A stretch of DNA of 64,000 nt from Jiella endophytica (GTDB taxonomy: Bacteria; Pseudomonadota; Alphaproteobacteria; Rhizobiales; Rhizobiaceae): positions 434,001-498,000 of the forward strand of contig NZ_SOZD01000004.1 of NCBI RefSeq assembly GCF_004519335.1, given 5' to 3'. The stretch's first letter is position 1; each line of letters begins with the position of its first letter. Positions 56,649 to 64,000 of this stretch are shown in pieces. The translations under genes were made by a program, and so were the position numbers. The notes under the pieces are model-generated. The model saw only the letters and a list, made by a program, of their open reading frames with translations. It did no database searches and was not told the origin of the DNA.

Positions 56649-56747
56649 GGCGTGAGGGTCCGGTTGGTGTGAGTTGCGGCGGCTGCCTCCCGGCCTGACG
56701 CATCCACACCCATCGAAAGGGCGGGCGGCAACGCCCGCCCTTTCGCG
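56331..56747. repeat. 3' duplication, copy 1
   Basis: This stretch (end of the giant RTX gene plus about 95 bases after its stop) is nearly identical, without gaps, to 62041-62457 at the end of the FG-GAP RTX gene. The constant offset of 5710 bases shows one event covering coding and non-coding sequence. Confidence 0.9.
56715..56744 (+). terminator. Strong hairpin after the giant RTX gene
   Basis: GAAAGGGCGGGCG-GCAA-CGCCCGCCCTTTC, a perfect 13-bp stem with a tetraloop, 66 bases after the stop. No T-run follows, but position and stability fit a terminator or 3' stabilising stem. In the second copy (62425) only the inner six pairs remain. Confidence 0.7.
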
Positions 56748-57216
56748 CGTCCGGCCACGGTGAAGGCGCTCGCTCCATCATCACACCGTGCGGCACCGCA
56801 CTCCCCGCTCCTACGGCGTCGGCCCGAAAATCGGATGCGATTTTCCCAAAAGCCCGATGCGCAGATTCAATAACTTGGAGCGTCCTTGGCACTTCAGCTG
56901 GACGCACGGCGCTCTGAAGGCATTCGGCGCTCATCAAGAGCGGGCGGCAAAGCCCGCCTTCTCTGCGTTGGGGCCGCAAGGCGTTCCTGCCCGCGCGAGC
57001 CGTCTCAAAATCATACCGTATGTAAAGATGATTGATTGACGATCTTATTTTCGTCACTTATGCGGAAATCACGATCTCCGACCGTCGCCGGGTGATTCTC
57101 CTCACGGAGGCCCGGACGGCGCGGGTGGAAGTGCATGCCCAGCCATCTCTGAACCGACGCGCCGGCTCGTCTAACGCATCTGCGACCGGCGCCCTGCCCA
57201 AAGGACCGTCGCGCCG
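56745..57216. other. Intergenic region before the FG-GAP RTX gene
   Basis: About 470 bases without a convincing gene. 57029-57050 resembles the element at 49412, and TTGACG at 57036 with TATGCG 17 bases on could be a promoter. AAAGGA at 57200-57205 looks like a ribosome site, but the in-frame codon at 57217 is ATA rather than a start codon. Confidence 0.45.
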
Positions 57217-57378
57217 ATAGACACGCTCGCATTCGCAGCCGCTCTCGCAACCCTAAACACGCCGCCGGTAGCAGCAGACGATGATCTGGCGACCGATCCC
57301 TACGCCGTCGTCACCGGCAGCCTGCTTGCCGACAACGGCCATGGTGCCGATAGCGATGCCGACGGCGACACGCTGACG

Positions 57379-60300
57379 GTGGTGGCGGTGAACGGCGTCG
57401 CAGCGGCGGTCGGCACGGTGGTGACGCTCGCCTCCGGCGCGCTGCTGACGGTGAACGCCGACGGCAGTTACCGCTATGATCCGAACGGCGCCTTCGATAA
57501 CCTCCCGGCGGGTCAGAGCGCCAGCGACAGTTTCACCTACACGATTTCCGACGGGCAAGTCGTGGGAGAAGACTTTGCCGCGGTCATCCAGTTGTCCTCC
57601 CTCGACGGGACGACCGGCTTTCGCATCGACGGCGTCGCCGAAGGCGACTATGCCGGATATTCGGTTTCTTCGGCCGGCGACGTCAATGGCGACGGCATCG
57701 ACGATCTCATCGTCGGCGCCTATGCCGCGGACAACAACGGCAGCCAGTCCGGCTCGACCTATGTGGTGTTTGGCACGACGACGGGCTTCGACGCCACGCT
57801 GAACCTTGCCGATCTCGACGGCGGCAACGGCTTCCGCATCGATGGCGTCGCCGCCGGCGACTCTGCGGGTTCTTCGGTATCTTCGGCCGGCGACGTCAAT
57901 GGCGACGGCATCGACGACCTCATCGTCAGCGCCCCCAATGCCGGCAACAACGGTGGCCTTTCCGGCTCGACCTATGTGGTGTTCGGCACCACGGCCGGCT
58001 TCGACGCCACGCTGAACCTTGCCGATCTCGACGGCAGCAATGGCTTTCGTCTCGACGGCGCCGCGGCGAGTGACTTCACCGGCCGGTCGATTTCCTCCGC
58101 CGGCGACGTCAATGGCGACGGCATCGACGATCTCATCGTCGGCGCCTATGCTGCGGACAACAACGGCAGCTACTCCGGCTCGGCCTATGTGGTGTTCGGC
58201 ACCACGGCCGGCTTCGACGCCACGCTCAATCTGGCCGACCTCGACGGCAGCAACGGCTTCCGCCTGGATGGCGCTGCCGCGGACGACTTCACCGGATATC
58301 CGGTTTCTTCGGCCGGTGACGTCAATGGTGACGGCATCGACGATCTCATCGTCGGTGCTCCCTATGCGGACAATAGCGGCAACCAGTCCGGTTCGGCCTA
58401 TGTGGTGTTTGGCACGACCGCCGGCTTCGACGCGACGCTGAACCTCGCCGATCTCGACGGCAGCAACGGTTTCCGTCTGGATGGCGCCGTGGCGGGCGAC
58501 GGTTTCGGCTGGTCCATCGCTTCTGCCGGCGACGTCAATGGCGACGGCATCGATGATCTTGTCGTCAGCGCCGCCAATGCTGACAACAACGGTTCGTCTT
58601 CCGGCTCGGCCTATGTCGTCTTCGGGACGACGGTCGGCTTCGACGCCACGCTGGACCTCGCCGATCTCGACGGTACCGACGGCTTTCGACTCGACGGTGT
58701 GGCCGCAGGCGACAACGCCGGCTATTCGGTCTCCTCCGCCGGCGACGTCAATGGCGACGGCATCGACGATCTCATCGTCGGCGCCCCCTATGCAGACAAT
58801 AACGGTTCGTCTTCCGGTTCGGCCTATGTGGTGTTCGGCACCACGGCCGGCTTCGACGCCACGCTCGACCTCGCCGATCTCGACGGCAGCAACGGGTTCC
58901 GTCTGGATGGCGTCGCCGATGGCGACAATGCTGCCCTTCGAGTCTCCGCGGTCGGCGACGTCAATGGCGACGGCATCGACGATCTCACGGTCGGCGCACG
59001 CTACGCGGACAATGGCGCCACCAGTACCGGCTCGGCCTATGTCGTCTACGGTCGCCAGACCTGGGCCGCGACGGTGGACACGGCGAGCGCGACCGTCACC
59101 GTCACCGCCGACACGCCGCCGGTTGCAGCAGACGATGCCGTCACCACCGATGAGGCGAGCGTCGTCACCGGCAGCGTCCTCGCCGACAACGACAACGGTG
59201 CCGATACAGACGGCGATGGCGACGCGCTCACCGTCGTCGCGGTGAACGGCGTCGCTGCAGCGGTCGGCACCACGATCACGCTGCCGTCCGGCGCGCTGCT
59301 GACGATCAACGCCGACGGCACGTTCAGCTATGATCCGAACGGCGCCTTCGATCATCTGCCGGGCGCCGCCTCCGGCGCTTCCAACACCGCGGCGACCGAC
59401 AGCTTCACCTATACGATCTCCGACGGGCATCGCGCCACCGGGGAGGACGAGTTCGCCGCGGTCGTCGAATTGTCCTCGCTGGACGGAACGACCGGTTTTC
59501 GCCTGGACGGCGCCACCGACAGTGACGAGAGCGGCTACTCGGTCTCATCGGCAGGCGACGTCAATGGCGACGGCATCGACGACATCATCGTCGGGGCTCC
59601 CTATGCGGACAACATGGGCAGCGGTTCCGGCTCGGCCTATGTGGTGTTCGGCACGACAGCCGGCTTCGGCGCCACGCTAGACCTCGCCGATCTCGACGGC
59701 ACCGACGGTTTCCGTCTGGATGGCGTCGCGGGTGACCATGCCGGCAATTCGGTCTCCTCCGCCGGCGACGTCAATGGCGACGGCATCGACGACCTCATCG
59801 TCAGCGCTCCCAATGCGAGCAACAACGGGACCAGTTCCGGCTCAAGCTACGTGGTGTTCGGCACGAATACCGGCTTCGACGCGACGCTGGACCTCGCCGA
59901 TCTCGACGGCACCGACGGCTTTCGCATCGACGACGCGGCGGCCTCCGACTCTTCACTTTGGTCCGTCTCCTCCGCAGGCGACGTCAATGGCGACGGCATC
60001 GACGACATCATCGTCGGGGCTCCCTATGCGGACAACATGGGCAGCGGTTCCGGCTCGGCCTATGTGGTGTTCGGGACGACGGCCGGCTTCGACGCCACGC
60101 TGGACCTCGCCGATCTCGACGGCACCGACGGTTTCCGTCTGGATGGCGTCACCGCAGGCGACGGCGCCGGATATTCGGTTTCTTCGGCCGGTGATGTCAA
60201 TGGCGACGGCATCGACGATTTCATCGTCGGCGCCCCCGGTGCGGACAACATGGGCAGCGGTTCCGGCTCGGCCTATGTGGTGTTCGGGACGACGGCCGGC

Positions 60301-62358
60301 TTCGACGCCACGCTGAATCTTGCCGATCTCGACGGCAGCAACGGTTTCCGTCTGGATGGCGTCACCGCAGGCGACAGCGCCGGCATACCAGTTTCTGCCG
60401 CAGGCGACGTCAATGGCGACGGCATCGACGATCTCGCGGTCAGCGCACGCCACGCGGACAACATGGGCAGCGATTCTGGTTCGGCTTATGTGGTGTTCGG
60501 CAAGACGGCGGGCTTCAACGCTGCGCTGAGCCTCGCCGATCTCGACGGCAGCAACGGTTTCCGTCTGGATGGCGCCGCCGCGTACGACTACGCCGGCTGG
60601 TCCGTCTCCTCCGCAGGCGACATCAATGGTGACGGTATCGACGACCTCATCGTCAGCGCTCCCCATGCGAGCAACAACGGGACCAGTTCCGGCTCAAGCT
60701 ACGTGGTGTTCGGCACGAATACCGGCTTCGACGCGACGCTTGACTTCGCCGCCCTCGACGGCAGCAACGGCTTTCGCCTGGATGGCGGCGCTGCCTCCGA
60801 CACTTCAGGCTCCTCCGTCTCTGCCGCTGGCGACGTCAATGGCGATGGCATCGACGACCTCATCGTCGGCGCCCCCAGGGCCGACAATCCCTACACCGAT
60901 AGCGGATCCACCTATATCGTCTACGGCCGCCAGGTCTGGATAGCAGTGGTCGACACGGCAACGGTCACCGTCACCGTCAGCGGCATCGACGGCGAGGGAG
61001 ACGTGCTCGCCGGTACGTCCGGCGCCGACACGCTCAATGGCGGCGTCGGCGCCGACACGCTCGACGGCAATGGCGGCGACGACCTCCTGGAGGGCGCCTC
61101 GGGGGATGATGTGCTCAATGGCGGTGCCGGCGACGACACGCTGCGCGGCGGCGGCGGAAGCGACACGCTCAACGGCGGCACCGGCAACGACATGTATGTC
61201 GTGACGAGCACCGGCGACAGCGTCGTCGAAAATATTGGCGAAGGCATCGACGAGGTCCGGGCGCTGGTCTCGTACACGCTCGGCGCCAATCTCGAGACGC
61301 TCAGCCTCGGCGGCACCGCCGATCTGTCAGGCACCGGCAACGAGCTCGCCAACACGATCATCGGCAATTCCGGCGACAACGACCTGATCGGCAGCGCCGG
61401 CGACGACACGCTCAATGGCGGCGCCGGCAGCGACACGCTGCGCGGCGGTGGCGGCGCCGACGAGATGCATGGCGGCACCGGCGATGACTTCTACGTCGTC
61501 ACCGACGCGAGTGACCGGGTGATCGAACTTTCCGGTCAGGGCACCGACGAAGTGCGGGCGCTCTACTCCTATACGCTGGCTGCAAATGTCGAGAATTTGA
61601 GCCTTGGCGGCACCGCCGATTTCATCGGCACCGGCAACAATCTCGCCAATACGATCACCGGCAATTCCGGCGACAACACCCTTTACGGGGCTGCCGGCGA
61701 CGACACGCTGAACGGTGCCGCCGGCAACGATACGCTGGTCGGCGGGGCCGGCAACGACATGCTGCGGGGCGGCGGTGGGGCCGACGACATGCGCGGCGGC
61801 GCCGGCGACGACTTCTATGTCGTCACCGAGGCCGGCGACACGGTGATCGAGGGAGCGAACCAGGGCACCGACGAGGTGCGCGCCTTCGTCTCCTTCGCGC
61901 TCGGAGTCAATGTCGAGCGGCTGAGCCTCGGCGGCTCGGGCGATATCGACGCCACCGGCAACACGCTCGACAACACCATCGTCGGCAATTCCGGCGCCAA
62001 TGTCATCAATGGCGGCCTCGGTAACGACACGCTCACCGGCGGCGCCGGCGACGACGTCTTCGTGTTTTCGACGGCGCTCGGGACGAACAATGTCGACACC
62101 ATCACCGACTTCGGCACCGGCAACGACACGATCCATCTCGACGATGCGGTCTTCACGGCGCTCGCCGCCGGCGCCCTGTCCGACGACGCCTTCACCATCG
62201 GCACGGCAGCGACGGATGCCGACGACCGGATCATCTACGACCAGGCGACCGGCCATCTCCTCTACGACGCCGACGGCAACGGCGCCGGTGCGGCGATCCA
62301 CTTCGCCACGCTGGATCCGGGCCTCAACCTGACCGCCGACGATTTCCTGGTGGTCTGA
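57379..62358 (+). CDS. FG-GAP double beta-propeller RTX protein, start codon apparently lost
   Basis: 1659 residues from GTG 57379, the first standard start in frame. The first VCBS/cadherin-like domain already begins at 57259 (TPPVAADD), so the natural N-terminus lies further upstream. ATA 57217 after AAAGGA is the likely former ATG. Order: VCBS-like domain, seven FG-GAP repeats (DVNGDGIDD calcium motif, about 70 residues each, 57600-59050), a second VCBS-like domain, and seven more FG-GAP repeats (59490-60940). Then come RTX nonapeptides with three 99-residue cassettes, one enlarged by nine residues, and the shared tail LTADDFLVV. Seven repeats fit a full integrin-like propeller, so an adhesin role is inferred. 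Confidence 0.85.
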   Translation: MVAVNGVAAAVGTVVTLASGALLTVNADGSYRYDPNGAFDNLPAGQSASDSFTYTISDGQVVGEDFAAVIQLSSLDGTTGFRIDGVAEGDYAGYSVSSAGDVNGDGIDDLIVGAYAADNNGSQSGSTYVVFGTTTGFDATLNLADLDGGNGFRIDGVAAGDSAGSSVSSAGDVNGDGIDDLIVSAPNAGNNGGLSGSTYVVFGTTAGFDATLNLADLDGSNGFRLDGAAASDFTGRSISSAGDVNGDGIDDLIVGAYAADNNGSYSGSAYVVFGTTAGFDATLNLADLDGSNGFRLDGAAADDFTGYPVSSAGDVNGDGIDDLIVGAPYADNSGNQSGSAYVVFGTTAGFDATLNLADLDGSNGFRLDGAVAGDGFGWSIASAGDVNGDGIDDLVVSAANADNNGSSSGSAYVVFGTTVGFDATLDLADLDGTDGFRLDGVAAGDNAGYSVSSAGDVNGDGIDDLIVGAPYADNNGSSSGSAYVVFGTTAGFDATLDLADLDGSNGFRLDGVADGDNAALRVSAVGDVNGDGIDDLTVGARYADNGATSTGSAYVVYGRQTWAATVDTASATVTVTADTPPVAADDAVTTDEASVVTGSVLADNDNGADTDGDGDALTVVAVNGVAAAVGTTITLPSGALLTINADGTFSYDPNGAFDHLPGAASGASNTAATDSFTYTISDGHRATGEDEFAAVVELSSLDGTTGFRLDGATDSDESGYSVSSAGDVNGDGIDDIIVGAPYADNMGSGSGSAYVVFGTTAGFGATLDLADLDGTDGFRLDGVAGDHAGNSVSSAGDVNGDGIDDLIVSAPNASNNGTSSGSSYVVFGTNTGFDATLDLADLDGTDGFRIDDAAASDSSLWSVSSAGDVNGDGIDDIIVGAPYADNMGSGSGSAYVVFGTTAGFDATLDLADLDGTDGFRLDGVTAGDGAGYSVSSAGDVNGDGIDDFIVGAPGADNMGSGSGSAYVVFGTTAGFDATLNLADLDGSNGFRLDGVTAGDSAGIPVSAAGDVNGDGIDDLAVSARHADNMGSDSGSAYVVFGKTAGFNAALSLADLDGSNGFRLDGAAAYDYAGWSVSSAGDINGDGIDDLIVSAPHASNNGTSSGSSYVVFGTNTGFDATLDFAALDGSNGFRLDGGAASDTSGSSVSAAGDVNGDGIDDLIVGAPRADNPYTDSGSTYIVYGRQVWIAVVDTATVTVTVSGIDGEGDVLAGTSGADTLNGGVGADTLDGNGGDDLLEGASGDDVLNGGAGDDTLRGGGGSDTLNGGTGNDMYVVTSTGDSVVENIGEGIDEVRALVSYTLGANLETLSLGGTADLSGTGNELANTIIGNSGDNDLIGSAGDDTLNGGAGSDTLRGGGGADEMHGGTGDDFYVVTDASDRVIELSGQGTDEVRALYSYTLAANVENLSLGGTADFIGTGNNLANTITGNSGDNTLYGAAGDDTLNGAAGNDTLVGGAGNDMLRGGGGADDMRGGAGDDFYVVTEAGDTVIEGANQGTDEVRAFVSFALGVNVERLSLGGSGDIDATGNTLDNTIVGNSGANVINGGLGNDTLTGGAGDDVFVFSTALGTNNVDTITDFGTGNDTIHLDDAVFTALAAGALSDDAFTIGTAATDADDRIIYDQATGHLLYDADGNGAGAAIHFATLDPGLNLTADDFLVV

Positions 62359-62457
62359 GGCGTGAGGGTCCGGTCGGTGTGAGTTGCGGCGGCTGCCTCC
62401 CGGCCTGACGCATCCACACCCATCGAAAGGGCGGGCGGCAGCGCCCGTACTCTCCGA
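62041..62457. repeat. 3' duplication, copy 2
   Basis: Near-identical to 56331-56747. It covers the last about 105 codons, the stop and the following about 95 bases. The terminator hairpin of copy 1 is broken here: the right arm reads CGCCCGTACTC instead of CGCCCGCCCTTTC. Confidence 0.9.
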
Positions 62458-62473
62458 AAGGAGGGCGAGCGGA

Positions 62474-62563
62474 AAATACAACGCTTTCCGGCGAAAATAC
62501 CACGCTCATTGCGGGTTTGCGTGGCAAAATACCGCGCTCTTTACAACGCTCGGCACAACGTTT
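62474..62563 (+). promoter_or_regulatory. TAC(A/C)ACG box array, copy B
   Basis: Boxes TACAACG 62477, TACCACG 62498, TACCGCG 62530, TACAACG 62542 and CACAACG 62554, all in one orientation. Several are preceded by AAAA and followed by CT. Offsets 0, 21, 53, 65 and 77 match copy A at 49231 except for the +53 box, which copy A lacks. It lies about 180 bases upstream of the exporter gene. Confidence 0.58.
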
Positions 62564-62738
62564 GCATGCGAATGTGGGGACATCGACGACCGGGGCGGAC
62601 GCGCCCGGTCACGGGGCACGGCGGGGTCGATGCGCAAGAATCGACCTTGCCGCCCGCGCAAGTGTAATGTCGCCTTGACTGTCAGGTTGCAGCCGATAGG
62701 GATGCAGCCGGGGAAATTGTGGCCGGATCGAGGAAGCG

Positions 62739-64000
62739 ATGGATAAGATGTTCCGACGGGCGGCGGGAACGCTCGCGATCCTCGTCGTCTTCACCTTCGT
62801 CGTCAATCTTCTGCTCCTCGTGCAGCCGATCTACATGCTGCAGATCTACGACCGGGTGCTGGTCTCCGCCTCCACCGACACGCTCGTCTACATCTCGCTG
62901 ATCGCCGCGGTGGCACTCGTGCTGCTCGGCGCCTTCGACGCCCTGCGCTCGATGATCGCGGCGCGCCTTGCCGCAAGGCTCGAGACCGAGAACGGCGGCG
63001 AGGCGCTGATCGCCTCGCTCCGCTCGCCCCGTGCCAGTCTCGGCGACGTGCAGCCGTTGCGCGATCTGTCGACGGTGCGCAGCTTCGTCGGCGGCCGGGC
63101 GATGATCGCCTATCTCGATCTGCCCTTCATGCCACTGTTCATCGGCATGCTCTACCTCATCCATCCCAACCTGTTCTGGCTGACGCTTGGCGGCGCGACG
63201 GTGCTCGCTCTCGTCGCCCTCGCCAACCAGGCGGCGACGACACGTCTCGCCGCCGAGACCGGCGAGGCCTCGATGGCCGCGACCCTCTCCGCCCAGGCCT
63301 TCGTGCGGTCGAGCGAGAGCGTCGTCGCCATGGGGATGATCGGCAGCGCGGTCGAACACTGGGGCCGCAGCCACGCCCGGGCGCTCCGGGCACTCGACCG
63401 GCTGAACGGCCGCAACGCCTTCTTCACCGGCCTGTCGCGTTTCCTGCGCCTCGGCCTGCAGATCGCCATTCTCGGCTATGGCGGCCATCTGGTGCTGGCC
63501 GGCGAGATGACCGCCGGAATGATTTTCGCCTCCTCGCTGATCTCCGGCCGGGCGCTGCAGCCGATCGACCAGGTGATCGGCGGCTGGAAGGGCTTCGTCG
63601 ACACCCGCCGGGCGCTGTCGCGGCTGGTGAAGGCGCTGGAAAGCGTACGCGCCGGCCGGGCCGGCAAGACCGCCCTGCCTGCCCCGCGGGGCGACGTGAC
63701 CTTCGACCAGGTGGTCGTCATGCCCCAGGGCGGCGGCATCGACCCGATCCTGAAGCGCATCTCTTTCCAGGTCCCCGCCGGCGAATGCTGCGTGGTGATC
63801 GGGCCCTCCGGCGCCGGCAAGTCGACGCTCATGCGCGCGCTCGTCGGCGGCGTCGATCTGCGCTCCGGCGCGGTGCGCATCGACGGGGCCGACATCCGCA
63901 ACTGGGACGGCGAGATCCTCGGCCGCCACATCGGCTATCTCTCCCAGGACGTCGAGATCCTCCCCGGCACCGTTGCCGAGAACATCGCCCGCTTCGATGT
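62739..64000 (+). CDS. Type I secretion ABC exporter (PrtD-like), 5' part
   Basis: At least 420 residues; the gene runs off the window. ATG 62739 has a GAGGA site seven bases upstream. The N-terminus is a membrane domain (LVQPIYMLQIYDRVLVSASTDTL is typical of PrtD/AprD exporters). The ATPase domain starts near residue 310, with Walker A GPSGAGKST and the Q-loop YLSQDVEILPG. The signature and Walker B lie beyond the end. No N-terminal C39-like domain is present, as usual for exporters of RTX proteases. It is the obvious exporter for the three RTX proteins; the membrane-fusion gene is expected just downstream. Confidence 0.93.
   Translation, partial: MDKMFRRAAGTLAILVVFTFVVNLLLLVQPIYMLQIYDRVLVSASTDTLVYISLIAAVALVLLGAFDALRSMIAARLAARLETENGGEALIASLRSPRASLGDVQPLRDLSTVRSFVGGRAMIAYLDLPFMPLFIGMLYLIHPNLFWLTLGGATVLALVALANQAATTRLAAETGEASMAATLSAQAFVRSSESVVAMGMIGSAVEHWGRSHARALRALDRLNGRNAFFTGLSRFLRLGLQIAILGYGGHLVLAGEMTAGMIFASSLISGRALQPIDQVIGGWKGFVDTRRALSRLVKALESVRAGRAGKTALPAPRGDVTFDQVVVMPQGGGIDPILKRISFQVPAGECCVVIGPSGAGKSTLMRALVGGVDLRSGAVRIDGADIRNWDGEILGRHIGYLSQDVEILPGTVAENIARFD

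Noticed and set aside
57032-57220. 62-codon frame before the FG-GAP gene as its displaced N-terminus
   Set aside because: It is in another frame, ends in a stop at 57218-57220, and resembles no RTX N-terminus. A lost start at 57217 explains the data more simply.

Overview
The window is chromosomal-type DNA from a high-GC alphaproteobacterium, most likely a member of the Hyphomicrobiales (Rhizobiales). This rests on gene content only: a succinoglycan-style exopolysaccharide (EPS) locus, a zwf-pgl-edd block, a thiBPQ operon behind a TPP riboswitch, a bphO-bphP pair with an HWE kinase, and short palindromic repeats of the rhizobial type. The genus cannot be fixed from sequence alone. No rRNA, tRNA, CRISPR array, insertion sequence or prophage was seen.

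Layout. 1-10.6 kb is an EPS synthesis and export locus: acyltransferase end, Wzy/ExoQ-like polymerase, GT2, GT4 and WecG/TagA/CpsF glycosyltransferases, a DUF6492-like protein, a Wzx flippase, an exported GH10 glycanase, and a Wzz/GNVR chain-length protein without a kinase domain. 10.7-26.2 kb holds mixed single genes: a DJ-1/PfpI protein, RecX, a LysR regulator, a small secreted protein, a large indolepyruvate:ferredoxin oxidoreductase, a TRAP transporter permease pair, a DUF4424 protein, a low-GC two-gene cassette, dihydroorotase, a pentapeptide-repeat protein and threonine aldolase. 26.5-29.8 kb carries a short Rmf/CrpP-like gene and puuA-puuB (putrescine use). 30.2-33.4 kb is heme oxygenase plus bacteriophytochrome, translationally coupled. 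33.7-37.9 kb is the Entner-Doudoroff block zwf, pgl, edd. 38.0-42.1 kb is the TPP-riboswitch thiBPQ operon with one palindromic repeat element upstream and another inserted between thiB and thiP. An M48 lipoprotein protease gene and a small secreted protein gene follow.

44.6-64 kb is the most unusual part: a type I secretion (T1SS) locus with three very large RTX proteins. These are a subtilase-P-domain-RTX protease, a 2364-residue RTX protein with an embedded PPC-like domain, and an FG-GAP double-propeller RTX protein whose start codon seems to be lost. A HlyC-like acyltransferase homologue sits between the first two, and a T1SS ABC exporter runs off the window end. The three RTX proteins share a near-identical C-terminal tail and a 99-residue repeat cassette of exact 297-nt period. 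The second and third share about 450 bp, including the downstream terminator region. Two intergenic regions in the locus (upstream of the giant RTX gene and of the exporter) carry the same array of TAC(A/C)ACG boxes in the same register, a candidate dedicated control element.
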